Below are positions 9,495 through 16,856 of a stretch of DNA of 64,000 nt, piece by piece. The notes beneath the pieces are model-generated. The model ran no database searches. It saw nothing but the letters and a program-made list of their open reading frames with translations, and had not been told where the DNA came from. The number at the start of each line of letters is the position of its first letter. Positions within the stretch are counted from its first letter, which is position 1. The stretch spans positions 1 through 64,000 of the forward strand of contig CANHGS010000006.1 of NCBI GenBank assembly GCA_947460595.1. The letters are read 5' to 3'. The stretch comes from Bacteroidota bacterium. Its GTDB lineage: Bacteria > Bacteroidota > Bacteroidia > Chitinophagales > Chitinophagaceae. Made by a program: the position numbers and the translations under genes.

Positions 9495-10403
9495 ATGAAC
9501 ATGTGGTCACAGTTAGTCAATAATATTTCTGCGCAAGACATTAAAAGCTTGGCCCGGGCCATTTCACTCATTGAAAATGAGGTGGAAGGCTACCAAGATT
9601 TTTTACAAAAATTGCCAGTTGGTAAAACGCCGGTTACAGGTATTACGGGTCCACCCGGTGCGGGAAAAAGTACCTTGGTGGATGCCCTGATTGGGGCTTG
9701 GGTAGCAGAAGGGAAAAAAATAGCAGTGCTCTGTGTAGACCCTTCCTCTCCCTTTCATTTGGGAGCCCTTTTAGGGGATAGAATTAGAATGAGCGAATGG
9801 TACAATGAACCACTGGTTTTTATCCGATCGCTTGCTAGTAGGGGAGCATTGGGTGGTTTGCACCCGCATATTTTAGACATTGTTACTTTGTTGCAGGCGG
9901 CGGGTTTTGATCAGATTTTGGTAGAGACCGTAGGTGTGGGACAAAGTGAAATTGATATTACGGGTTTGGCCGATACTACCGTTGTTGTGTTGGTACCGGA
10001 AGCCGGAGATGAGGTTCAAACCATGAAAGCCGGTCTCATGGAAATTGCAGACGTTTTTGTGGTGAATAAAAGTGACCGGCCGGATGCGGGCCGATTTGTC
10101 AAAAACCTGATGGCCATTCTTCCGCATCCGGCCCAAGACGGTTATCAAATTCCAGTACTGCAAACCGTTGCTTCCAAGCAAGAGGGTATTATTCCTTTAC
10201 TGGATGCTATTACAACCCATCAACAGCGCATGCAAGTTTCAGATAGAAAAGCATGGCTCCTCACCGAGCGTGCCTTTCAATTAATACAACAAGATCGCAT
10301 GCGCGATATTAAGAAGACAGTGTTAAAATCAAGCATCGCTTCAGCCATGCAATTGCCAGACTTTAACCTTTTCCGTTTCATAGCCCAACAATGCTCCAAC
10401 TAA
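9495..10403 (+). CDS. meaB: Methylmalonyl-CoA mutase-associated GTPase MeaB (ArgK family)
   Basis: G-protein chaperone that protects and gates cofactor loading of B12-dependent methylmalonyl-CoA mutase; cytoplasmic. 302 residues. The P-loop GPPGAGKS lies at residues 52-59, followed by VDPSSPFHLGALLGDRIRM, the ILVETVGVGQSE switch region, PEAGDEVQTMKAG and the NKSD guanine-specificity motif. No mutase gene is in the window, so the partner must lie elsewhere. The stop codon overlaps the ATG of the following glycosyltransferase (TAATG), although the functions look unrelated. Confidence 0.93.
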   Translation: MNMWSQLVNNISAQDIKSLARAISLIENEVEGYQDFLQKLPVGKTPVTGITGPPGAGKSTLVDALIGAWVAEGKKIAVLCVDPSSPFHLGALLGDRIRMSEWYNEPLVFIRSLASRGALGGLHPHILDIVTLLQAAGFDQILVETVGVGQSEIDITGLADTTVVVLVPEAGDEVQTMKAGLMEIADVFVVNKSDRPDAGRFVKNLMAILPHPAQDGYQIPVLQTVASKQEGIIPLLDAITTHQQRMQVSDRKAWLLTERAFQLIQQDRMRDIKKTVLKSSIASAMQLPDFNLFRFIAQQCSN

Positions 10404-11482
10404 TGCCTACTGCAAGTCATAAGGTTCTCTTTGATTGCGAGCGTATGAAATATGCTCATACAGGGCTCTATCATTTTTGTTGGGAATTGGGGCAGGAGCT
10501 TATACTACAATCCAAGGGAACTGGTTTGGAAATTGAATTGTATGCTAAAAAGAAAGTGCAACAAAAGTTCAAAACAAATCCAGGGTTTTTGGAGCAATCG
10601 GCACTGCATAAATTTATCATGCCTAAATTGGATCAATGGCAGCTCTGGCATGCTACCCATCAGGCTACGGATTATTATCCAGGCAATGAAACTATACCAA
10701 CGGTATTAACCGTTCATGATTTAAATTTTTTGCAAGAGACCAATAGGTCCAAGCTCAAAAAATCCAGAGCATTAGATAAGCTACAACGCAAGCTAGACAA
10801 GGCAGATAGGGTAATAGCTATCTCTGAATTTGTGGCCCAGGAATTAAGGCAAAATATGCAAATAGCACCTGCTAATTTACAGGTAATATACAATGGTTGC
10901 AACAGTAACCTGCAACAAGGATTGGCCCAGCCCAAGGTTAAACCTCATGGTGTTTTCTTGTTTACCATTGGTACTGTATTACCCAAAAAGAATTTTCAAA
11001 CTTTACCGGCATTATTGCAAAACAATCAAATGCAATTAGTAATTGCTGGTAGCATACATGACAAAGAAACCCAACAAAAAATCTTGGATCAAGCAACTTC
11101 GTTGGGAGTGGAAGACCGCGTTATTTTCACAGGCCCCATATCTGAAGCGGAAAAGTACTGGTACTACCAACACTGCAGAGCTTTTGTATTTCCGTCTCTA
11201 ATGGAAGGTTTTGGGTTGCCCGTAGTAGAAGCCATGGCATTTGGTAAGCCTTTGTTTCTTTCTACCCTAACAAGTCTTCCTGAAATTGGCGGAGAGATTG
11301 CTTTTTATTTTCAGTCCTTTGAACCGCAGCAAATGCAGGACAATCTTGCAAAGGGCTTACAACTATATGATGCCAATCCAGCTATGATGGAACAAATCAA
11401 ATTAAGGGCTAGCCATTTTTCTTGGAAAGCTAGTGCCAAATCTTATTTGAAAACCTATCATCAAATTTTAAATCAACGGTAA
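10403..11482 (+). CDS. Glycosyltransferase family 4 (GT-B fold)
   Basis: About 359 residues. The C-terminal half has the family pattern: FTIGTVLPKKNF, VIAGSIHDKET, RVIFTGPISEAEKYWYYQHC and the E-x7-E element EGFGLPVVEAMAFGKP with SLPEIGGEIA after it. The N-terminal half contains VLTVHDLNFL, typical of retaining nucleotide-sugar transferases. I prefer the start at 10403, where ATG overlaps the meaB stop as TAATG; another in-frame ATG lies at 10391. Likely builds part of a surface glycan with the adjacent GT2 enzyme. Sugar specificity is unknown. Confidence 0.87.
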   Translation: MPTASHKVLFDCERMKYAHTGLYHFCWELGQELILQSKGTGLEIELYAKKKVQQKFKTNPGFLEQSALHKFIMPKLDQWQLWHATHQATDYYPGNETIPTVLTVHDLNFLQETNRSKLKKSRALDKLQRKLDKADRVIAISEFVAQELRQNMQIAPANLQVIYNGCNSNLQQGLAQPKVKPHGVFLFTIGTVLPKKNFQTLPALLQNNQMQLVIAGSIHDKETQQKILDQATSLGVEDRVIFTGPISEAEKYWYYQHCRAFVFPSLMEGFGLPVVEAMAFGKPLFLSTLTSLPEIGGEIAFYFQSFEPQQMQDNLAKGLQLYDANPAMMEQIKLRASHFSWKASAKSYLKTYHQILNQR

Positions 11483-11508
11483 GTAAAAGGCAGATAAAAA
11501 TCAACAAC

Positions 11509-12453
11509 ATGCAGGCATCCTCCTCCCATCAACCTTTGATCTCCGTAGTGGTAGCTACGTATAACGGCGCGCGATATATAAGAGAGCAATTAGACAGTAT
11601 TATTCATCAAACCTATCCCAATCTAGAAATTGTCATTACAGACGATAGGTCTACAGATGAAACCATGTCTATCTTGGAAGAATATGCCACCCAATATTCC
11701 AATATTAGGGTCTATCAGAATGAGACCAATTTAAGATATGTCAAGAATTTTGAAAAGGGAATGCTTCTTGCAACAGGAGATTTTATTGCACCCAGTGATC
11801 AAGATGATATTTGGGAATTGGATAAATTACAAGTATTAATGGATCATATGGCAGACCATGCCATTGTCTATTGCAATTCTGTTTTAATAGACGCAGCAGG
11901 TAATGAGATGGCCCAGAAACTCTCTGACATCAAGCGTTTGGATAGTTTTGACTCCTGCTTAAACTATGCCATTGGTAATTCTGCACCAGGACATGCAATG
12001 ATTATTAGAAAACAAGTAATCATTGATTGTGGTGTTTTTCCAACCATGATTCCGCACGATTATTGGTTGGGTTTTGTAGCCACTTTTAAAAGTCAAGTCT
12101 ATTTCTTAGACAAAGTGATGGTCCGTTACAGACAACACGATGCCAATGTATTTGGAGCGGCAAAAGCGGCTGATAGAATAGCGCCCAAGCCTAAGAAAGT
12201 TTCCAAGTCAGAGCTGCAAGAAAAAGCAAGGGAGCGGGTTTACTTATTATATCAAAAAGTACCAGATTCCCTTGTTGCAGAGAAAAAATTCTACAAAGCT
12301 TTGTATGAAAGCTATCAAGACTTTAGTCCTTTCAATAATTTTAAAAGAATGCGATTATTTTTTGGAAACAACAAAGCCATCATGGCCTATAAGCGCAGAA
12401 ATTTCTTGCGCAGGTGGTTGTTCTGTCTAAAGATGTTTGTGAAAATTGAATGA
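11509..12453 (+). CDS. Glycosyltransferase family 2
   Basis: 314 residues. The GT-A signature is complete: SVVVATYNGARYIREQLDSI, VITDDRSTDET (nucleotide binding), PSDQDDIWELDK (the metal-coordinating acidic motif around residue 95) and IPHDYWLGF, an H-D pair found in rhamnosyltransferase-like GT2 enzymes. The C-terminus is basic with a short hydrophobic stretch. It follows the GT4 gene by 26 bases in the same direction, so both probably act in one polysaccharide pathway. Donor sugar is not determinable. Confidence 0.88.
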   Translation: MQASSSHQPLISVVVATYNGARYIREQLDSIIHQTYPNLEIVITDDRSTDETMSILEEYATQYSNIRVYQNETNLRYVKNFEKGMLLATGDFIAPSDQDDIWELDKLQVLMDHMADHAIVYCNSVLIDAAGNEMAQKLSDIKRLDSFDSCLNYAIGNSAPGHAMIIRKQVIIDCGVFPTMIPHDYWLGFVATFKSQVYFLDKVMVRYRQHDANVFGAAKAADRIAPKPKKVSKSELQEKARERVYLLYQKVPDSLVAEKKFYKALYESYQDFSPFNNFKRMRLFFGNNKAIMAYKRRNFLRRWLFCLKMFVKIE

Positions 12454-12455
12454 CC

Positions 12456-12683
12456 CTACTTGTTCAGCTCTTTTTCGTTCTTCCACCAACGCCAGCCAAT
12501 ATATCCTGTAATGGCAAATGGGGTAAATGCCAAATAAATAATGGCAGAGTTTAAGGCTTTAGCAGGGCCTTCTCCTAATTGGGAAGCTGTTTTGGTACAG
12601 ATACTGCACTGAGCCAAGGCTGATTGACTAAAAATCAGACATAGTATAAAGAAACTCAATATCAAACCTAATTTGCGTTGCAT
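12456..12683 (-). CDS. Small exported membrane protein with CSIC motif
   Basis: 75 residues: a signal peptide (MQRKLGLILSFFILCLIFSQSALA), then QCSICTKTASQLGEGPAKALNSA, one membrane helix (IIYLAFTPFAITGYIGW) and a short basic tail. The Cys-x2-Cys just after the cleavage site suggests a redox or metal-binding role, but I know no assigned function. I recall similar small proteins with this CSIC...NSAIIYLA layout from other Bacteroidota. It is on the strand opposite its neighbours and ends 3 bases from the GT2 stop. Confidence 0.72.
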   Translation of the reverse strand: MQRKLGLILSFFILCLIFSQSALAQCSICTKTASQLGEGPAKALNSAIIYLAFTPFAITGYIGWRWWKNEKELNK

Positions 12684-12776
12684 TTTCTAGATTTACGCAG
12701 CAAAGATACAGAGGAAAACAGCATATTTTTTCATTCCGGCTTTAAGTGGTTATTTTGTCCCAATCAAAGAAATGAT

Positions 12777-13517
12777 ATGGCTTCTAGATTCAAACCATTG
12801 ATCAAGGCATTTGGCCCTGCCGATGGCATCAAGTTCTACCTTCAATTTAAAGCGGTTCCGCACGGCTATTTTCATTCTTCTAAATATGGGGCTAGCTTCT
12901 TTTTAAGAAAGAATTTTTCTGACCGATATACCTTTAACCAAGTATTTGTAGACGATCAGTATAGGTTGTCTTTTCCTTTTGAACCTAAAACCATCATTGA
13001 TGGGGGTGCTAATATTGGATTAGCATCAGCTTATTTTGCCCACCTGTATCCGCAAGCAAGTATTGTAGCCGTAGAACCTAGTTCGGGCAATTTTGAAGTA
13101 TTGCAAAAAAACATTGCTGCATTCTCCAAAGTAAAAGGATTGAACAAAGGCATTTGGAACAAAGACGTGCACTTGCATATCATCAATAAATCAGAGAATG
13201 ACAATGCATTTATGGTAGAAGAAACTACCGCCGATGCACCGGATGCATTGGCTGCGGTAAGTATTGAAACCATTATGCGTTCAGAGGGTTGGGATACCAT
13301 TGATATTCTCAAACTAGATATTGAAGGTTCGGAGAAAGAAGTTTTTGAAGCGGGTTATGAATATTGGTTACCACGTACTAAAGCCATTATTATTGAGTTG
13401 CATGACCATATGCGTGCCGGAGCTTCTAAAGCCTTGTTCAATGCCATTGGTAAATATGATTTCTCCTTTACCATGCAACACGAAAACTTAATTTTCATCA
13501 ACAGAAACTTGCTATAA
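12777..13517 (+). CDS. FkbM-family SAM-dependent methyltransferase
   Basis: About 246 residues. The methyltransferase core is clear: IDGGANIGLASAYFA (SAM-binding glycine loop), VEPSSGNFEVLQKNI (acidic loop), and ILKLDIEGSEKEVFE, the hallmark FkbM segment. FkbM enzymes O-methylate sugars or other small hydroxyl groups, which suits the surrounding glycosyltransferases. I start at MASRFKPL (12777); an in-frame start at 12678 would add 33 residues unlike the family and would overlap the promoter region and start of the small minus-strand gene. Confidence 0.85.
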   Translation: MASRFKPLIKAFGPADGIKFYLQFKAVPHGYFHSSKYGASFFLRKNFSDRYTFNQVFVDDQYRLSFPFEPKTIIDGGANIGLASAYFAHLYPQASIVAVEPSSGNFEVLQKNIAAFSKVKGLNKGIWNKDVHLHIINKSENDNAFMVEETTADAPDALAAVSIETIMRSEGWDTIDILKLDIEGSEKEVFEAGYEYWLPRTKAIIIELHDHMRAGASKALFNAIGKYDFSFTMQHENLIFINRNLL

Positions 13518-13531
13518 GCGTTTTCAAACTA

Positions 13532-13550
13532 TTCCAATTTTTGATTGGAA
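13532..13550 (+). terminator. Hairpin after the FkbM gene
   Basis: A 7-bp perfect inverted repeat (TTCCAAT / ATTGGAA) with a 5-base T-rich loop starts 14 bases after the FkbM stop. No strong T-run follows, so termination is only possible, not shown. Confidence 0.3.
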
Positions 13551-13593
13551 CAATAATCCTATTTCAGTAACTTCCTGATTCAAACCATTCACC

Positions 13594-14889
13594 GTGAATC
13601 AAAGAAGGGAGTTTTTGCAAAAAATGGGTGTCCTTGCAGGGGCATTCTCTGCCAATAATTTGTTCAACCAATTGCATGCAGCCAATTTTGAATCGGCACA
13701 AGCAGCTGTGAAAAATCTGAGTGCAGACGCTATTGCTGCCGATGAAGATTATTGGTCGGTGATCCAACAAGCCTATACGGTGAACGCCAATTTTGTCAAT
13801 TTGAATAATGGTGGCGTAAGCCCATCGCCCCGCGTAGTGCAAGAAGCGGTGGAACGCTATAACCAACTCACCAACCAAGGTCCTTCTTATTATATGTGGC
13901 GGATCTTAGATCAGGGGAGAGAGCCCCTACGCTACAAACTAGCAGAGATGGCTGGATGCAGTACAGAAGAAATTGCCATCAATAGGAATGCTACAGAGGC
14001 TTTGAATACGGTGATATTTGGGCTTGACTTAAAAGCGGGCGATGAAGTCATTGGCACCAAGCAAGACTATCCCAATATGATTCAGGCCTGGAAGCAGCGA
14101 GAGATGCGAGAAGGTATTGTCTACAAACAATTGAATTTTCAGTTTCCTATAGAGAATGATGCAGAAATAGTGAGGGCTTTTGAAAACGCCATTACACCCA
14201 AAACCAAAATCATCCATATTACCCATATCATTAACTGGATTGGGCAGATTTTACCAGCCAGAAAAATTGCTGATATGGCCAAGTCTCATGGTATAGAAGT
14301 CATTGTAGATGGTGCACATAGCTTTGGTCTATTGGATTACAAAATCCCAGAGCTGAATTGCGATTATTTTGGTACCAGTTTGCACAAGTTCTTAAGTGCA
14401 CCCATTGGAAGTGGCATGCTCTGGATTAAAAAAGAAAAGATCGGAGAAATTTGGCCCCTGCTTTGCAATGGGGACCCTAAGGGAACCGATATCAGAAAGT
14501 TTGAAACCCTTGGTACCAGAAGTTTTCCCATTGAACAAGGTATTGGAGAAGCAGTGAACTTTCAAATGGCCATTGGGGGCAAACGGAAAGAAGACCGAAT
14601 CCGATATTTAAAAAATTATTGGGCTAAAAAAGTAGCGGAAGTTCCTAAGGTAAAAATTCATACTTCCTTTAAACCGGAATACGCTTGTGCCATTTGTGGG
14701 GTAAGTATTGATGGGATGACTCCGGGAGAGTTAGACAGCGCTTTATTCAATACTTACAAGATTCACACCGTAGGCATTGTTTGGGAGAATATCAGTTGCG
14801 TTAGGATTACCCCCCATGTCTATACCCGAATCCAAGACTTGGACAAATTGGTTAAAGCCATTACCGAGCTGGCTGATAAGAAAAAATAA
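13594..14889 (+). CDS. PLP-dependent aminotransferase class V with Tat signal
   Basis: 431 residues. The N-terminus is a twin-arginine leader (RREFLQKMGVLAGAFSA, residues 4-20), so the folded enzyme is probably exported. The rest matches the class V / isopenicillin-N-epimerase-like group: NNGGVSPSPRVVQEA, INRNATEALNTVIFGL, VIVDGAHSFGL and the PLP lysine in GTSLHKFLSAPIGSG (Lys265). An amino-acid or cysteine-desulfurase-like reaction is expected; the substrate is unknown. Together with TatC in this window it argues for a working Tat route. The start is written as GTG at 13594. Confidence 0.85.
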   Translation: MNQRREFLQKMGVLAGAFSANNLFNQLHAANFESAQAAVKNLSADAIAADEDYWSVIQQAYTVNANFVNLNNGGVSPSPRVVQEAVERYNQLTNQGPSYYMWRILDQGREPLRYKLAEMAGCSTEEIAINRNATEALNTVIFGLDLKAGDEVIGTKQDYPNMIQAWKQREMREGIVYKQLNFQFPIENDAEIVRAFENAITPKTKIIHITHIINWIGQILPARKIADMAKSHGIEVIVDGAHSFGLLDYKIPELNCDYFGTSLHKFLSAPIGSGMLWIKKEKIGEIWPLLCNGDPKGTDIRKFETLGTRSFPIEQGIGEAVNFQMAIGGKRKEDRIRYLKNYWAKKVAEVPKVKIHTSFKPEYACAICGVSIDGMTPGELDSALFNTYKIHTVGIVWENISCVRITPHVYTRIQDLDKLVKAITELADKKK

Positions 14890-14941
14890 AGCAGCTTTGC
14901 CTTACAACAAAACTGCTTCCTGAACTGGTATCGTCCCTTTA

Positions 14942-15055
14942 TTAAGACTGCTTAACAGTAGGTTTCTTTGATTTGGTAGCTGTAGCGGGTCTGCTTTTAC
15001 CAAAAGAACCCTTGAAACGCTTGCCTTTTGCGGTTTTTTTATCGCCTCTTCCCAT
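14942..15055 (-). CDS. 30S ribosomal protein THX
   Basis: A 37-residue, strongly basic protein with no acidic residues except one Asp: MGRGDKKTAKGKRFKGSFGK at the start, then SRPATATKSKKPTVKQS. The MGxGDKKTxxGKxxxGxxGxxRP pattern is that of the THX family, which fills a cavity in the head of the 30S subunit in Thermus and is encoded in many Bacteroidota. It is below usual ORF length limits. A TATTTTTG element (minus strand, 15098-15091) about 36 bases upstream could be its -7 promoter box, but no clear -33 TTTG accompanies it. Confidence 0.88.
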   Translation of the reverse strand: MGRGDKKTAKGKRFKGSFGKSRPATATKSKKPTVKQS

Positions 15056-15100
15056 GATGGTATTTTTTGAGTGAAACATTAGGTGAGGTGCAAAAATAGA

Positions 15101-15127
15101 AAAACCCCCGCATATAGCGAGGGTTTT
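15101..15127 (-). terminator. Rho-independent terminator after HU gene
   Basis: On the minus strand an 11-bp stem (with one G-U pair) and a 5-base loop, AAAACCCTCGC / GCGGGGGTTTT, lies about 20 bases past the HU stop and runs into a T-rich tail (TTTTTCTATTTTTG). It separates hup from the THX gene. Confidence 0.8.
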
Positions 15128-15145
15128 CTGTAAGCTTGATGCAAA

Positions 15146-15415
15146 TTATACTTTTGAAGCCAATTCTTTACCAGCTTTAAAGCGGGCAACCTTTTTAGCT
15201 TTGATTTTAATGGTAGCACCAGTTTGTGGGTTACGGCCTGTTCTAGCTGCACGCTTAGATACAGAGAAAGTACCGAATCCAACTAGGGTAACTTTATCCC
15301 CTTTTTTCAAAGTTTTTGTTACGGTGTCTACAAAAGAATCCAAAGCGGCATTCGCTTGGGTCTTGGTGATGCTTGCGTCTTCGGCAATCTGGGCAATCAA
15401 TTCTGCTTTGTTCAT
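15146..15415 (-). CDS. hup: HU-family DNA-binding protein
   Basis: Nucleoid-associated histone-like protein that bends and compacts DNA. The 89-residue length and sequence are canonical: [20 protein letters not shown] at the N-terminus, the dimer core [20 protein letters not shown], and the DNA-clasping arm [17 protein letters not shown] before FKAGKEL. It is monocistronic: a good TTTG/TAnnTTTG promoter sits upstream and a strong terminator downstream. Confidence 0.97.
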   Translation of the reverse strand: MNKAELIAQIAEDASITKTQANAALDSFVDTVTKTLKKGDKVTLVGFGTFSVSKRAARTGRNPQTGATIKIKAKKVARFKAGKELASKV

Positions 15416-15447
15416 AGATGTTATTTTAAGTTGTGTTTGAAACAGGA

Positions 15448-15477
15448 CAAATTTATTTGCTTTTCAGTTCTAGCAAA
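15448..15477 (-). promoter_or_regulatory. Bacteroidota-type promoter of the HU gene
   Basis: Minus strand: TTTG at 15477-15474, 18-base spacer, then TAAATTTG at 15455-15448. This matches the Bacteroidota housekeeping consensus of -33 TTTG and -7 TAnnTTTG. The predicted transcription start lies about 25-30 bases before the HU ATG. Confidence 0.75.
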
Positions 15478-15519
15478 ATTTTTTTTCTGCAACTTTTTTC
15501 TGTATAATCCTTTGCTTTA

Positions 15520-15646
15520 AAGGGTTTCAGCCAATTTTCACTCCCCTAAAACGAACCACTCTTGAACTTGCAAAAGCTCTGAAACCCTTGCTGTTATTGA
15601 GTTTCATTAAAATTTACCTGAAATCCTTATGTCGTAAGGCTTTCAG
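15520..15646. repeat. Two nested inverted-repeat pairs of a related 11-12-mer
   Basis: Intergenic region 15416-15701. AAGGGTTTCAG (15520-15530) pairs with CTGAAACCCTT (15579-15589), 11 bp perfect. CTGAAATCCTTA (15618-15629) pairs with TAAGGCTTTCAG (15635-15646), 12 bp with one mismatch and a TGTCG loop. All four are versions of one word in alternating orientation. No ORF overlaps them. They could be REP-like units, a structured RNA or a decayed miniature element. Confidence 0.6.
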
Positions 15647-15701
15647 GGGAATATAGGAAAGATTTGTGATTGCCAAACTGGAAAAACAAAAGTTTCCACA
15701 C

Positions 15702-16007
15702 TCAATGCACAAGTTCCATTAAAGTGCGGAATCCTATAATTTTTTCTCCCCATTTTGACAAAGAATCCTTACGTAATTCAGGCGCATAAAGTGAAATATA
15801 TCTATTGTAGTCTGCCTTGGAGTCTGATTTGAATTGGGTAGCATAGGTAGGGCCCTCGCTATCGTCCAATTCTAGAATGCGTACAAACTGACTTTCCGTA
15901 AAACAACCCGTAGCCATCATCTGCGGAATATGATGCATTTTCATCCATTCTACCCATTGTTCTTGGATGCTAGCATGTACTTTGGTGGTGATATTATAAA
16001 TATACAT
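15702..16007 (-). CDS. DUF4286 family protein
   Basis: About 101 residues: MYIYNITTKVHASIQEQWVEWM, HHIPQMMATGCFTESQFVRIL, then a Tyr/Leu-rich C-terminus. This is the layout of DUF4286, a small cytoplasmic Bacteroidota family of unknown function with a dimeric alpha-beta barrel-like fold predicted. The start at 16007 gives the family N-terminus and avoids overlap with exonuclease III; the in-frame start at 16043 adds 12 extra residues. Confidence 0.82.
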   Translation of the reverse strand: MYIYNITTKVHASIQEQWVEWMKMHHIPQMMATGCFTESQFVRILELDDSEGPTYATQFKSDSKADYNRYISLYAPELRKDSLSKWGEKIIGFRTLMELVH

Positions 16008-16012
16008 ATTTC

Positions 16013-16783
16013 TTATTTTTCTAGAGAGACATAAATGGGGCAATGATCACTATGTTTTACATCTGGTAAAATATAGGCATCTTGAATTTTTGTAGCAAGT
16101 GGTTTGGTTACACAAATATAGTCAATGCGCCAACCCTTGTTTTGTAAGCGAACAGTTGGAAAACGTTGGCTCCACCAACTATAAGCACCAACGGTGTCAG
16201 GATACAATTGTCTAAAACTATCTACCCAATCATGTGCTAAGAACTGATCCATCCATGCCCTTTCTTCAGGAAGAAATCCAGAACTGTTTTTATTTCCTTT
16301 TGGATCATGAATATCAATAGCATTATGGGCAATATTATAATCTCCCAACAAAACAATTTTGGGTCTTGTTTTTCTTAAGTCTTGTAAGTACACAAAAAAC
16401 TCATCCAACCATTTGTATTTATAGTTCTGCCTTTCTTCTCCGCTGGTGCCAGAAGGAAAATAGGCATTGATTAGGGTAATGTCTCCAAAGTCAGCACGAA
16501 TGACACGGCCTTCAAAATCACTATGGTCAATTTGGTTGCCATAAAACACTTGGGTAGGTTTTATTTTGGTAAAAATGGCCACCCCACTATACCCTTTTTT
16601 TTGCGCAGAAAACCAAAAAGTCTCGTAGCCAAGGGCTTCAATTTTTTTATAATCTACATTGTCTTTGTGTGCCTTGGTTTCTTGTAAACAAACAATATCG
16701 GCTGGGTCTGAAGCCAACCAATCGGTGAAACCTTTATTAATGGCGGCTCTAATACCATTTACATTATAAGAAATGATTCGCAT
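16013..16783 (-). CDS. xth: Exodeoxyribonuclease III (AP endonuclease)
   Basis: Mg-dependent base-excision-repair enzyme that cuts at abasic sites and trims 3' ends; cytoplasmic. 256 residues with the whole endonuclease/exonuclease/phosphatase set: SYNVNGIRAAINKGF, CLQETKAH (metal Glu), YSGVAIFTK, GDYNIAH (catalytic Asp/Asn), RLQNKGWRIDYICVT and SDHCPIYV (catalytic Asp-His). DUF4286 follows 5 bases downstream, suggesting one transcript. Confidence 0.95.
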   Translation of the reverse strand: MRIISYNVNGIRAAINKGFTDWLASDPADIVCLQETKAHKDNVDYKKIEALGYETFWFSAQKKGYSGVAIFTKIKPTQVFYGNQIDHSDFEGRVIRADFGDITLINAYFPSGTSGEERQNYKYKWLDEFFVYLQDLRKTRPKIVLLGDYNIAHNAIDIHDPKGNKNSSGFLPEERAWMDQFLAHDWVDSFRQLYPDTVGAYSWWSQRFPTVRLQNKGWRIDYICVTKPLATKIQDAYILPDVKHSDHCPIYVSLEK

Positions 16784-16856
16784 GATTTTTTTTTAGGCGG
16801 TAAAGATGCACAAAATATTGAAACCTATATTTGCGCCCCTAAACAATCCAATTGTT

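Noticed and set aside
13564..13878. 104-residue minus-strand ORF over the aminotransferase start
   Set aside because: Antisense to the twin-arginine leader and N-terminal domain of a clear gene; no independent signal.
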